Counted from the first letter of the stretch, positions 44,608 through 55,826 are shown. The stretch is 64,000 bases of DNA from Agapetus fuscipes (GCA_951799405.1 OX637332.1:30852832-30916831), one strand, 5' to 3'. Notes: generated from the sequence alone by a model not told the origin. Made by a program: numbers and translations.

Positions 44608-45177
44608 GTTAGAAGACTTATTTTTCATTTAATTTTTATTATTTTTCCTTTTTCTAAAGTTTAAAACAGGTTTTCATTCACAAGAATATTTTAATTTTAT
44701 TGATATATAAAACTGTAATTTGGATTGTTTGCGAAACCCATCTTGTTTATCTTATAAATATAATACATTTAAAATCTCAAATTTAATATTTTTTTTGTCA
44801 ATGAGATTTTCTGACTACAAAATGACCTTGAAAAGATCTTTAGTTGTGTAATAGGAAATATTTTCTTAACTACCAAGTAAGATAGTGTGTCTTGCGTATT
44901 TTACACATATTAGCCTTGAATCAATTCAATGTCATAAAACAAATTATCAAGTAAATTCTGTTTGACGATTTCAAATCTCTTCCCTATAAAAAAAAGTGTG
45001 AAGGGATTGTGTATTGACATTTTCAAGATTCATTTTAAATTAATTATGTAAAAATGAAACACTAAGTTTATGTTCACGAGCTGTTGTTCTCTTGATAATG
45101 GTGTGATAGCATCGAAAGCGCTTGAGGAAATAAATCAACTCGTTAAAAAAAGTTTGTGTTTTAATTTTAACATTTTG
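44608..45177. other. fry intron 28, 5' part
   Basis: AT-rich, nothing recognised. Confidence 0.4.
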
Positions 45178-45303
45178 AATTGGATTTTATTTGTAAGTAC
45201 ACAATCAGCATTTGTAAGCGCGAACTACACGTGTTTGTTTGTGGGCATACATCTGAGAGCTTTGAATGAATATATCCTTGCAACTTAGATTATAGATTAT
45301 AGA
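45178..45303 (+). repeat. RTE-like LINE 3' end, short
   Basis: Only the last 120 bases of the AAGCTCTCAGATGTATG subfamily and the (ATTATAG)n tail. Confidence 0.78.
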
Positions 45304-45377
45304 ATACTCTTTCTTATGAATTTTATTAAAGAAAACCTATCTGTTTTTATTAACGACATATTTTCATGTTATTTCAG

Positions 45378-45452
45378 GCTCGAGTTCGAGAATGCCTCGT
45401 GAACCTCCTGACTACATGCGGACAAAGAGTCGGTCTACCGAAGAGTCCATCT
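45378..45452 (+). CDS. fry: fry exon 29
   Basis: Acceptor atttcag, donor gtaagc. It codes [19 protein letters not shown] and LPKSPS. A micro-sized exon of 25 codons, phase 0 at both ends. Confidence 0.92.
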
Positions 45453-45770
45453 GTAAGCCGTTTTCTTATCTTATTCACGAATCTGCAACACAATGTTTTA
45501 ATAACTATTTTTGTTGTGATATTTTATTGTTAATCAGATTATTTATATTTTTTTGTTGGTTATTTTGTTTGCAATTGGTGCTGTCCCCTAGGATGAACTA
45601 ATATCGACTATTTATTCAAAGGTAAAGGTTTTACAGACGCCAGTTTTAAAAAAATAAAATCACAGATCACAGTACAGTAAATAGTTAAATGTCCAATATA
45701 TATCGCACAAACGTACACAATCACATAATTAATTGTCGCACAAAACTCACTTTGTGATAGAAAAAACCAT

Positions 45771-46930
45771 TTTATTCCCAACTATACTTAATGTGACCAG
45801 TACCCCGATTTTATCTTTCCATAATTACAACGGGTGGCATTGGCAAAAGTGGATAATTATTTTAAAGAAGGAAAAAAACGAATTTTACTGACCGTGCAAA
45901 AGAGAAGAACGATCTTATTTATCTTAATTATTTATCTACTTTCTTCTCTTTTGCACCGTCAGTAAAATCCATTTTTTTCATTCTTTAAAATGTCTAAGGA
46001 CCGTAATCATAATTTAAAATCTTTAATAATTATTTACAATAATAATAACTACAAAGTTAAAATTTATTAATCAGATATTAGACGAACCGTTATAAGCTAC
46101 GTCGCTAATGAAACGTCAAGAATAATGTAATACTAATAATATCAGGCTAATTTATTTTAAATTACAAATGATAAGGACACGCAACACGGAAAGCGCGGTC
46201 TCCGAAATTTGTACGAATCTGACGGCGTGGCTGAACCAAATTGACTGCTCCATTGCCCGCGGATCTGAGTGTCTGCCTCCTTACACCCATCTCAACAGGC
46301 AACATCATGTCAGTCAGATAAGGTGGAGCCAAGCCATTGATGGCTTTATATACCATTACACAAACACGGTAGACCACCCTCTCCGGGAAACGAAGCCAAT
46401 GTAGTATAAATATTTAAAAATATAAATGTAGTATTTTTAACAGCAGAGTGATGTGAGCGAATTTGGGTATCCCGAATATGAGTCTTGCTGCCAAATTCAA
46501 CACAGATTGAAAGCGATTGAATTGCTTCTTTGGCTGACCACTATAAAGCGTTGAACAATAGTCAATCCGAGACATCACAAACACGCCCACTAGGGTCTTG
46601 ACTGCATCTGACGGTAAACACTTTCTAATAGCCTTTATTTGGCGAAGTGAAAAAAAGAGGAAGCTATAGTGGCATCTATTTGCCTCTCCAGTGTCAGATT
46701 CCGATCCAGTAAGACTCCTAGAAGTGTCACTGAATCAGAAGGCTGGATTAGTAAGTTCACTTATAACGGTTCGTCTAATATCCGACTGATAAATTTTAAC
46801 TGTGTAGTTATTATTATTGTAAATATGTCAAACCACCATAATTCCAACCTAAACCTAACAAAGTGAATAATTGTTTACAAGGTAGGCTTAAGATAATGGT
46901 CACATTAAGTATACTTGGACGTAAAATAAA
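45771..46930. mobile_element. large inverted-repeat element with a LINE fragment inside
   Basis: Ends TATACTTAATGTGACCA and complement (46891-46915). A second inverted pair at 46025-46100 and 46755-46835 (CGAACCGTTATAAG) flanks a LINE fragment. A separate hairpin lies at 45862-45985 (TTTTACTGACCGTGCAAAAG). Confidence 0.68.
46155..46740 (-). pseudogene. L2/CR1-like LINE fragment, RT C-terminus
   Basis: The minus strand reads VYRVCVMVYKAINGLAPPYL and RRQTLRSAGNGAVNLVQP, parallel to the C-terminal part of the 39967-42471 ORF (41830-42350). It has frameshifts and is truncated at both ends. Confidence 0.82.
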
Positions 46931-46950
46931 AAAATAAAGAAGTCCTAACA

Positions 46951-47190
46951 GTGCTTATTCTTAGACATTTTAGTTGTCCGTTGAGCCCACGCTTTGCCAA
47001 ACTAATGATGCCTGGGCTGGAAGTCTAATCACCACGGTCATTCTTACCTACCAAATTTTGGTAATATTTGTATGAAGACTAATCAGCTGTTGACTGGCGG
47101 CCATCTTGGATTGACAGGTCTTCATACAAATGCATCATTAGTTTGTCAAAGCGTGGGCTCAACGCAAGACTAAAATGTCTAAGAATAGCA
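46951..47190. mobile_element. foldback MITE, family 1, second copy
   Basis: Same ends as 4035-4332 (TATTCTTAGACATTTTAG), with a shorter middle. Confidence 0.75.
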
Positions 47191-47315
47191 ACTTAAGAAA
47201 TTATATGTTGGCACAGTTTTGTATTCACACATCAAGTACCAGTTTACAACCATATTTGACCCTGTTATTTCAGTTTATTATCACCAAATGTAACTGTAAC
47301 TCTGTCGCTATTCCG

Positions 47316-47858
47316 CTAGGAGTGGCCAGAGCCTCTGCAGAGCTGCCTCCATTTTTTCCTTTCCTTACATACCTCTTTCAATTCCTTCATATCCATCACC
47401 TTTTTCATGCATTTTCTTCTTTTACGCTCACTTTGTGTATCCCATTCTTTCACAATATCCTCAATCCGATCACTCCATACTTTTCTCGGTCGTCCCTTAG
47501 TTCTTTTTCCTTTCACACTACCTCGGTATACATATTTTGTCAGTCTATCATCATTCATTCTTTCCACATGCCCAAACCATCTCATCATATTCTTTTGTAC
47601 CTTAACTTTCACTTCCTCTTTCAAATTACATTCTTTCTTTATCCATTCATTCCTAACTCTATCCTTCAGAGTTTTTCCTGTCATGCTTCTCAAATGCTTC
47701 ATTTTCACCGTACATACTCTACTCATTTCACTATCATTCACTGTCCATGCTTCACTTCCATACATCAAAGTCGGTAACAATATGCCATTGTGTACCGCCA
47801 TTCTCAGATCCATCGTCAATCGCTTGTTCTTTGCCATTCTTCCTATTGCACCGACCAC
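47316..47858 (-). pseudogene. RTE-like LINE ORF, C-terminal fragment, second subfamily
   Basis: 180 codons reading LPTLMYGSEAWTVNDSEMSR, MRWFGHVERMNDDRLT and GRPRKVWSDRIEDIV. Clearly related to 35221-35700 but diverged, so two RTE lineages were active. The RT core is missing. Confidence 0.85.
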
Positions 47859-48226
47859 TTGCTTTCACTTGCACACCCTATTCTCAAGTTCTCTTGTCAT
47901 CTTTCCATTCTTTTCAAACATACTTTCCATGAATGAATCCTTACATAAGTTGAAACAACTGGCTTATCACTCACAGTAACAATAATATCCACAAACATAC
48001 ATCTACAGTAATGTACTTAGTTCCCTTTTGGAAATATTCAAGCTACAATTAATACTAACACTCACAATTGGAGAAGGTGTTGATTTTTTTGAAGATCACA
48101 CTTAAATAATGGCTTCCATATTATCATATTTGTTACCCGTTTACAATTAATTTCAGTTTACATAATTAGAGAGTGTCTTATCTTTTTGTGTGCTACATCT
48201 CAAATCACTCAACGCAACTAAGCTAC

Positions 48227-48431
48227 CAGTGGCGAAGGGTGCCATACAATCCGATTCCCATAGTTTTCCCTTTTAAAATGAGGCAAAAATGATAATAAAG
48301 TTGACTGCATGGTTTCAATGGGGAAAAAATATGTATTGTTTATTTGGTTTTAAATGTATTTTTTTACTTTGTGCCTATATTTTAAAAGGGAAGCCGATGG
48401 AAACCGGCTTGTATGGCACCCTTCGCCACTG
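48227..48431. mobile_element. hAT-type MITE, copy 2
   Basis: 205 bp, ends CAGTGGCGAAGGGTGCC and complement. 8-bp flanks taagctac and taagcaac differ at one base. Confidence 0.87.
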
Positions 48432-48501
48432 TAAGCAACACATACTGTGTAACTTTAAGCTATTTTTTAAACCAAATTATACTTAGGTATTTTTTTTTTG
48501 G

Positions 48502-49026
48502 GGTGTCAGGCTGACCCCCATGGTGTAAAAACTTGGTTCACTTTTGCCAATGCCACCCTGATTTCAGGGAGAGACGTTAGGAGTTGCAAGGTTTATGTTC
48601 ATGTGAGGTTTGGCTTATTTTGTAGGTACACATGCAGAATGCGTAAGCGCAAACTTACGTGTGCATGCTTGTGAACATGCATTAAATGTCAATATATCTT
48701 TGCAACATAGATTATACATAGTTTATTTATAGTAAACACATGGTAAAAATAGTAACAATGAAAGGATCACTACTTCCTATAATCTATAATCTAAGCTGCA
48801 AAGAAATGTTAACATTTAAGGCTCATATTAAATTCATGCCCACAGACAGGCACATGTAGGTTCGCGCCTACACATTCTGCATGTGTGCATACAAATAAGC
48901 AAAACCTCACATGAACATAAACCTTGCAACTCCTGCCGCCGTTCCCTAAACCGGGGTGGCATTGGCCAAAGTGAACCGATTTTTACAGCACGGGTGGTCA
49001 GCCTCATACCAACCTATCAGTCAAGG
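48502..49026. repeat. two RTE-like LINE 3' ends, head to tail in opposite orientation
   Basis: 48502-48725 is on the + strand and 48777-49026 on the minus strand, forming an imperfect inverted repeat of about 220 bp arms. Confidence 0.75.
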
Positions 49027-49245
49027 AACTTTCATCCCTTTTAATATAAATAATAATTAATTGGACTATTTTAGACAGTGCTGTTTAGTGGCACAGCCGC
49101 CCCAAAGGCGCTTAAATTTGTAAAATAATTCCTTTAGAGATCAACTTTGGAAAATAATTGGGAAATTCAAACAATTGTTTTAATTTGATTAATAAATTCA
49201 TACTTATAATGCAATTTTTTAATGGGTTTGAATTTGTTTGTCCAG

Positions 49246-49428
49246 GTGATATTCAGTCAGAGTTCCGAGCTGTTGGAGAGGGAATCTTCCATGGCCTCCA
49301 GCCTCGAGGAAGTTTCCGGAGCTCACGGAGACTTCAGTGGAGGATCCAGGAGTCATGATGCACCGCCCGACCACTTCGGAGTCTTCAAAGACTTTGACTT
49401 CCTGGAATATGAAGGAGAAAGCATTGAA
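49246..49428 (+). CDS. fry: fry exon 30
   Basis: Acceptor tgtccag, donor gtaagt. It codes VIFSQSSELLERESSMASSL, then FGVFKDFDFLEYEGESIE, a conserved acidic motif of Furry. 61 codons, phase 0 at both ends. Confidence 0.96.
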
Positions 49429-49554
49429 GTAAGTGATCCCATGAGTTTATCTGTGAATGAATGGTATATTTTTAGAAAATTAGGATGCAATGTGATGCAG
49501 GAAACAAACTATTGATAATGAATTTCAGAGTGACTTATTTTCATGAGAAAGTAT

Positions 49555-49817
49555 TGTAACGAGATGGATTTGTTTGTTAGGTAAAATGGAACATGAGATT
49601 TGAATTTGAATGAAAAGGAAAACAAAAGAATATAAAAAGGAGAGGAGAAGCTTGCCAGGCGGGATAGCCACAAGCCTGTGTAATTAAGAATAATTAATAT
49701 TATTGTGCTGTGGTTTATTGTGTATACATTGTGAAAGGAATAAAAGTAAACATATTAAAGTGGCTGTTATATTATTAATTGTGTCAATCAGCAGGACAGA
49801 GAGGAAAAACCCTCACA
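49555..49817 (+). repeat. 5' LTR
   Basis: Starts TGTAACGAGATGG, ends ACCCTCACA. Preceded by GTAT. Confidence 0.93.
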
Positions 49818-51446
49818 TTTTGGCGCCCAACGTGGGGCGCCAATAAAAATCAAGTAGCTTCAGTATTAAACCAAAATATCAATGGGTCCGAAAAGCCAAT
49901 AGCATATTTTTCAAGAAGTTTGACAGTTAGAGAACAAAACTATTCGACATCAGAACGTGAGCTTCTTGCCATTGTAGAGTCAATTGAACATTTTCGATCT
50001 TATCTAGATGGGATGAAATTCAAGGTAATAACTGATCATATGGCATTAAAATTCTTGAATAAAATATCAAATCCAACAGGTAGATTAGCAAGATGGGCCA
50101 TGAGACTTTCACAGTATGAATTTGAGATTGAGCATAGAAAAGGGAAAGAACATACAGTGCCAGATGTATTATCTAGGATTCCTGGTACTAAAGAAATGGA
50201 AGTAATAAATTCAAATATTGCAGATCCTTGGTATAATAATATCGCAGAAGGATGTACAAAAACACCACACAAATACAAAAAATTCAAAATGGTAGATAAT
50301 AAATTATTTAAACTAATAAATGATGATAATCCTTTCACAGAGGAATATAATTGGAAAGAGATACCTATTATAGACAATAGATTAACTATAATAAAGAATC
50401 ATCATGATAATGGACATGTAGGTATTTTTAAAACTTATAAATACATATCAAGATGTTACTATTGGAAAAATATGTATGCAGATATAAAAAGTTTTATAAA
50501 TAAATGTCAAAAATGTAAAATGTATAAGCCGAATAATTTACCTCCAGCAGGAAAAATGGAAAATAGAAAAAGAGTGGATCGACCGTTAAAAATGTTGAGT
50601 ATTGATTTGATAGGACCATTACCAAAATCAAGTACGGGCTATATACATATATTATCAATAATAGATGTTTTTACCAAATATTGTTGGTTATTTCCTTTAA
50701 GAAGAGCTACTACAGAAGAAATAGTAAAATTAATAGAAAATAAAATATTTTTAACAGAAGGAGTACCGCAAACGATAATAACAGATAATGGAAAGAATTT
50801 AAAGTCAAATGCATTTAAAGATTTTATGTACTCATATGGAGTACAGAAAATATTTTATACAACTTTATATACTCCCATGTGCAATAATGTAGAGACATAT
50901 AATAGAACAATAGGATACACATTAGCTATTTTTGTTGAAAATGAACAAAGAAAATGGGATACTTTCTTAGATTCAGTACAAAGCATAATAAATAATACAG
51001 TCAATTTAGCAACAGGATACACACCTAATGTATTAGCAAGAGGTAGGGAGATTGTACTAAATGGTGAAATTCATGGTGAAATAGTAAATGATGAAATAGA
51101 ATCAAAGGAAGAATTAGATAAATATAGAGATATGCATAAAGATAAAATGAAGGAATTAAACATATTATACAAAATTGTAACAGAAAATTTATGGGATGCA
51201 TATAATAAAAATGCAAATTATTATAATAAAGGTAGATCAAATCGTGTCTATGATCAAGGGGATATTGTATGGCGTAAAAATTTCATACAATCAAATGCAG
51301 GGAAATACTTCTGTACAAAGTTGGCTCCAAAATTTGTCAAAGCCAGAATAGAAAAGAAAGTTAGCAAGATAGTCTATGTATTAAAAGATATAGACACAAA
51401 TGTTATAAATAAATATCACATCAAGGACATAATCAAATTAGATTAA
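49779..51446 (+). CDS. RNase H and integrase polyprotein remnant of the LTR element
   Basis: 555 codons, starting at an ATG in the LTR and open across the primer site. RNase H region: EKPIAYFSRSLT, STSERELLAIVESIEHF and VITDHMALKFL. Integrase: zinc-binding HHCC region (NHHDNGHVG ... KCQKCK), core Asp in LSIDLIGPLP, Asp in IITDNGKN and Glu in NNVETYNRT, all kept. A C-terminal region follows to IKDIIKLD. Gag, protease and RT fingers/palm are deleted, so the copy cannot make its own RT. The frame through the LTR may be chance. Confidence 0.88.
   Translation: MCQSAGQRGKTLTFWRPTWGANKNQVASVLNQNINGSEKPIAYFSRSLTVREQNYSTSERELLAIVESIEHFRSYLDGMKFKVITDHMALKFLNKISNPTGRLARWAMRLSQYEFEIEHRKGKEHTVPDVLSRIPGTKEMEVINSNIADPWYNNIAEGCTKTPHKYKKFKMVDNKLFKLINDDNPFTEEYNWKEIPIIDNRLTIIKNHHDNGHVGIFKTYKYISRCYYWKNMYADIKSFINKCQKCKMYKPNNLPPAGKMENRKRVDRPLKMLSIDLIGPLPKSSTGYIHILSIIDVFTKYCWLFPLRRATTEEIVKLIENKIFLTEGVPQTIITDNGKNLKSNAFKDFMYSYGVQKIFYTTLYTPMCNNVETYNRTIGYTLAIFVENEQRKWDTFLDSVQSIINNTVNLATGYTPNVLARGREIVLNGEIHGEIVNDEIESKEELDKYRDMHKDKMKELNILYKIVTENLWDAYNKNANYYNKGRSNRVYDQGDIVWRKNFIQSNAGKYFCTKLAPKFVKARIEKKVSKIVYVLKDIDTNVINKYHIKDIIKLD
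49821..49838 (+). promoter_or_regulatory. primer binding site, tRNA-Lys type
   Basis: TGGCGCCCAACGTGGGGC, three bases after the LTR, complementary to the 3' end of tRNA-Lys (CUU type). Confidence 0.87.
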
Positions 51447-52194
51447 AAAAAAAAAAAACATATTTTCATGTGTATGAAAAATTTGAGGTGATGAATGATA
51501 CGGTGAAAGTTGATATAAAAGTGATCAGTGAAAGAATGAATTATGAAATATTGCATGAATGAAGGTATGAAACATAAATTAAACAAAGTATTACATATGA
51601 AGGTAAAGTTTTTAAAAAAAATTGATGGACTGATAAATTTATTAATGAAAAATAAATTTAAAATAAATTTAAATATTGGGAAAGATGCGATACATGTTTA
51701 AAAAAAAAAAGTTATTTTAATGAATTGATTAATTAACTGGTGAATGTTTATTATGTATTGTTATTTGATTATTTTGAATTGTTGAATTAAGTATATAAAA
51801 AAAAAAAAAGTTATTTTAATGAATTGATTAATAAACTGGTGAATGTTTATTATGTATTGTTATTTGATTATTTTGAATTGTTGAATTAAGTATTAAAAAA
51901 AAAAAAAACAAATATTTGTTTACAATATTGAATATGAAATTTGTGTTAAAAAAAAAAATATATTAATTTTAGTATGAAAATAATTGGCATTGTTAAAAAA
52001 AATGTATTAATGACTGAATAATGTATCAGAAACAGGTTTTTTTTTATTTTCATATTTTTGAAATTTATCCTTAAAATAAAACAAAATATGTGGCGCCGGC
52101 TGAGCATTATGATACATTATTTACTCATTGTAAAAGAAAAAAAAAAAAAAATTGGGAATGTTTTTTTTTTTTTTATGAGAGGAAGGAGGTGTAT
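51447..52194 (+). repeat. LTR element, 3' non-coding region with tandem duplication
   Basis: A/T homopolymer runs; a unit of about 95-100 bp occurs twice at about 51700-51900 (TTATTTTAATGAATTGATTA). There is no env-like frame. A purine tract GAGAGGAAGGAGG lies at 52178-52190, just before the 3' LTR. Confidence 0.8.
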
Positions 52195-52457
52195 TGTAAC
52201 GAGATGGATTTGTTTGTTAGGTAAAATGGAACATGAGATTTGAATTTGAATGAAAAGGAAAACAAAAGAATATAAAAAGGAGAGGAGAAGCTTGCCAGGC
52301 GGGATAGCCACAAGCCTGTGTAATTAAGAATAATTAATATTATTGTGCTGTGGTTTATTGTGTATACATTGTGAAAGGAATAAAAGTAAACATATTAAAG
52401 TGGCTGTTATATTATTAATTGTGTCAATCAGCAGGACAGAGAGGAAAAACCCTCACA
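52195..52457 (+). repeat. 3' LTR
   Basis: Same as the 5' LTR by eye over all 263 bases, and followed by GTAT. Confidence 0.93.
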
Positions 52458-52461
52458 GTAT

Positions 52462-52730
52462 ATTGACAGTTAAAAGGAAATAGGGCATAAGCGACGTTTT
52501 GCTATCCTACTAACACTTTTCCGCTCTTTCTAATACGCTCACTCCCATGGCTCTACGATGACTTTTTTGCCCTTTTATGCCCAAGCAAAAACCTGCATTT
52601 TTGAAGAATGGTTTTGGTGTAACCGACGAAATTTTTGGCCTTTTTTGTCCTAAAGGAGCTTGTGACATAAAACCTTGTAAAACAACTTAAAATCACATTA
52701 ATAGAAATGCCTTTATTTTTTTTATTCTAC
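52462..52730 (+). repeat. DNA transposon family 6, second copy (hAT empty site)
   Basis: Homologous to 32249-32276 plus 33427-33690, with an uninterrupted agggcataagcgacg. The right end is not preserved. Confidence 0.78.
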
Positions 52731-52967
52731 AGCTGTAAGATTCATTGATATTGAACTGAGAGAAAAAATCTCAGCAAGGTAGGATAGATATAAACTTATT
52801 GAAAGAGGTATACAAGGCTAAGAAAAATTGAAGGAAATTCTGCAGTCTTTAATGGAATGGTGTTAATGTTATTACTTGAGTCTACTTCTCTCCATCAGAT
52901 TTCCTAGATAATGTATAGTTCTTTGAGCTTTGATTTTGTTGTGTTTATAGTATTTGTGTTTGTTTAG

Positions 52968-53165
52968 GACGAGCCGTCTGACAACTTCAACTGGGGTGTG
53001 CGCCGCCACCCCCTGAGCGGGGAGGCGGAGGCTGAGAGCGGTGTGGGGGGCAGTGTGGCGGGCAGTGGACCCAGCAGCAGCAGCACGGGGGCCATCCCGG
53101 GCACCGCAGACACTCCCAAGCACCTCAGTCCCCCCGGGGTGCCCAACCTCCCCACAGACAACAAG
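52968..53165 (+). CDS. fry: fry exon 31
   Basis: Acceptor tgtttag, donor gtaatc. It codes DNFNWGVRRHPLS and then a Gly/Ser/Pro-rich linker with five Ser in a row nearby (PSSSST). Very GC-rich. 66 codons, phase 0 at both ends. Confidence 0.94.
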
Positions 53166-53556
53166 GTAATCTAATCTAAACAATACTAAGCTCTGTTTGC
53201 CAGTGATAGGACAGAACAGCATGTAAAAAAACTGACATGACAAAACACAACATGAGAAAATAGAACATGAAATAAAGCACACTACAAAACGGAACACACC
53301 CTAAACAGCACATAAGATAACAGAACATGGCAAAACAAACAGAAGAAAACGGAACATGACAAAAAAACTCACTACAAAACAGAACATTTCATAAACGGCT
53401 ATGGACAAAACAGAACACGAGAAAAATGAACATGACAAAAGAACACATAGCAAAACTGAGCATTCCATAAACGGCACATAACAAAACAGAAACATACCCA
53501 TGCCATTATATCCATCTTTTGTAGACAGTGCTGTAATTAATCTTTTCTCTCTGTAG
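53166..53556. other. fry intron 31, AC-rich low-complexity sequence
   Basis: Irregular repeats of AAAACAGAACA-type words between 53210 and 53490, an old degenerate short tandem repeat. No exon. Confidence 0.6.
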
Positions 53557-53910
53557 GGTCACAGTAGCATAATCGGCGGAGAAGAATCCTCTGACGATGA
53601 AGTGGGCTCTGAATCGGAGTGCGTCGGTGTCTACCATCTGCATCACGAAGACGCCAACCTGCATCCCCTGACCCCTGTGGCTTCCAGGAGCCGTACCCAT
53701 TCCATATCCAGCGTCTCCAGCGGAGGAGACTTAGGGGACGTCACTCCCTGCAACGCCGCCTCTCCGGGGCTCGTCATCAGGCCACTGTCGGCCATCTTGT
53801 TCAGGACTTCCCTCGAGGGGGCGTGGCGGTCTTCCGTTTCCGGCCTTTTGAGAAGTGCACCACACACGCAGCCTCTGCAACTTGTTCATAGAGTCAACAC
53901 ACTTCTAAAG
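53557..53910 (+). CDS. fry: fry exon 32
   Basis: Acceptor tctgtag, donor gtaaaa. It codes an acidic stretch (EESSDDEVGSESE), SRSRTHSISSVSSGGDLGD, then a folded part ending LVHRVNTLLK. 118 codons, phase 0 at both ends. Confidence 0.94.
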
Positions 53911-54057
53911 GTAAAACACCTTTCACTCCCTAAAGGTAAAGTACTTTTCTGATGGATTCTGAATTTTTTTTTGCTTTGATGAACCAAATTTGATTTTTTT
54001 CTCAGTGAACTAGGTAGGATCTTTAGCAAACAATATCAAAATAGTGGTTAGCCTTTG

Positions 54058-54340
54058 TAGTGTGAACCATTTTTTACAGCATGGGTGCTCAGCCGCATAC
54101 CAACCTATAAGTCAAGGAACATACACAACAAATTACATTTTTAAATAAAATAATAATATGTACTTATAAACATTAAAAACAAATACAAAATATAAAATTG
54201 TAATTAAAATTTTAAAAACCCTAGACCTAGCCGCCAAGACAGATCAACTGCCATTTCTTCCTGTCCTTACATACTTCTTTGATTTCATCCAGAGTCATAA
54301 CCTTCTTAATACAAGCTCTCCTTTTACTATGGTTCTAATG
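54058..54340 (-). repeat. RTE-like LINE, 3' UTR start plus coding end
   Basis: 54058-54120 is the 3' UTR boundary. 54225-54340 is the C-terminal coding end, including the ACAAGCTCTCCTTTTA segment seen at 23150 and 35310. It ends against the exon 33 acceptor. Confidence 0.75.
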
Positions 54341-54346
54341 TTTCAG

Positions 54347-54583
54347 GAAATAATTTCGAAGACCGTGGTTCTGTGTGAGGAGGGAGGCGGATACCTGTCT
54401 CTGGGCGTGGGCAGCGCCCTGTGCGGAGTGGTGGACCTCCTCACTGCTGAGAGGCCTCCTCTCATCTGGGCCGGAGCCAGCACCATCGGCTGCCCTCAGC
54501 TGCTCAACACCCTGCGCTACGCCGTGCTGGAAATGGACGAACACCTGGAGACATTCTTTGATAGGAAGGACCACGCTCATGAG
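54347..54583 (+). CDS. fry: fry exon 33
   Basis: Acceptor gtttcag, donor gtattc. It codes EIISKTVVLCEEGGGYLSLG, CPQLLNTLRYAVLEMDEHL and FFDRKDHAHE. 79 codons, phase 0 at both ends. The pyrimidine tract before the acceptor is RTE-LINE sequence (see findings). Confidence 0.95.
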
Positions 54584-54611
54584 GTATTCTTCTTTAAAGT
54601 TTAATTTAATC

Positions 54612-55000
54612 CGGTGGATAGCTCAGTTGATGATGAGTTGGTGATTATTTTATAGCGCCGTTTTGTGATGTATTCATATGCATTCAGTGCAGTTCGGAAC
54701 TTTACATGGTCCTCTAGCTCTCTCACATGATGAGGCAGGCAAACCAGCAACTGCAAATGCATGCTCTTCAATATGTGACTTGGTTCCGGTTTCGTGCCAA
54801 GCCTAGTATGAGGCTTTTTTTTGCCGAGGGCAACAGGCTTGATTAAATCAGCGAGATATTTGGGTGTCTTTTCAAATAAGGCTTTGTAGACCATCGAGCA
54901 TACTTTAAACTCAACGGGCTCTGGGACACGGAGCCAGTGAAGCTTCTGGAGAAGAGGAGTAATGTGATTAAATTCTGACTTACCAGCGATCATGCAAGCA
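54612..55000 (-). pseudogene. jockey/CR1-like LINE fragment, RT C-terminus
   Basis: The minus strand reads NHITPLLQKLHWLRVPEP and VYKALFEKTPKYLADL, ending in a VKFRTALNAYEY-type region. It is similar to, but distinct from, the 39967-42471 LINE. 54612-54640 is a stub of SINE family A. Confidence 0.72.
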
Positions 55001-55100
55001 CAGTTTCATTACATATTTTTATCTTCACCGCATTACAATCCTATTCTTCATGATCTTCTCTTATGCGTTTCTGCAGATGGTAATTGTTTGTATGTTTCAG

Positions 55101-55241
55101 TGTGTGGAGAGTGCCCGCGGCTCAGTGGTCTGCGACGAGGTCGGCAGAGGACTCTACAAGCTGCTCTTCCAGCTGTTGCTGCTCCTGGAGACCAACAAGA
55201 AGATGGTCACGGCCATCTACCAGGCGGCCATCTCCAAAAAT
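55101..55241 (+). CDS. fry: fry exon 34
   Basis: Acceptor gtttcag, donor gtaata. It codes CVESARGSVVCDEVGRGLYK and a Leu-rich helix LLFQLLLLLETNKKM, consistent with the helical C-terminal region. 47 codons, phase 0 at both ends. Confidence 0.94.
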
Positions 55242-55505
55242 GTAATAACCTATGCATTGTATCTCTCTCTTCAATTTACACATATTGTCAGTGCATGTCA
55301 AATAATGATCGGAGAACTATACTGTGTCCAATATTCAAAAAGTGAAAATAATAATGAGAATGAATTTATGATTTCTTAAAAGAGCCACTGTATGAGTATT
55401 TGGGTAAAATGTGTTGGAAATTTATTCATCTTATAACAATAATATCATTGTCGTATCATTATCGTAACAATAATATCATTGTTGATCCTTTATTGTTACA
55501 TGATT

Positions 55506-55755
55506 CCTTGACTTATAGGTTGGTATGAGGCTGACCACCCATACTGTAAAAAATAGTTCACTTTGCCAATGTCACCCCTGTTTCAGGGAGTTTCGGCAAA
55601 AGGTGGAGGGCTTATGTTCATTTGAGGTTTGGATTTTAATTTGTAGGTACACATGCAGCGTTTGAAAGTATGAACTTACACGTGTCTGTTTGTTGGTATG
55701 CACTTAATGTGAATCTTAAATGTTAACATATCTTTGCAACTTAGGATTATAGGTA
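55506..55755 (+). repeat. RTE-like LINE 3' end
   Basis: Complete 3' UTR copy, starting TTGACTTATAGG. Confidence 0.8.
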
Positions 55756-55826
55756 GGGGTTCCAGGCCTTGAGGACCAGCAACCCCGAATGCACGCTCTT
55801 CATACATTTTTCTGACCTTGTTGCAG

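Larger units (their letters stand above)
49555..52457 (+). mobile_element. Ty3/gypsy-type LTR retrotransposon, internally deleted
   Basis: LTRs 49555-49817 and 52195-52457 (263 bp, TG...CA) look identical, with a 4-bp duplication GTAT on both sides. A tRNA-Lys-type primer site and a polypurine tract are present. Internally, the primer site joins almost directly to RNase H and integrase; gag, protease and most of RT are gone. Identical LTRs point to a recent insertion. It lies in fry intron 30, inside DNA transposon family 6 sequence. Confidence 0.93.

Noticed and set aside
47175..47979. Two long + strand frames of 190-200 codons
   Set aside because: They are antisense shadows of the RTE-like ORF fragment on the minus strand (47316-47858).
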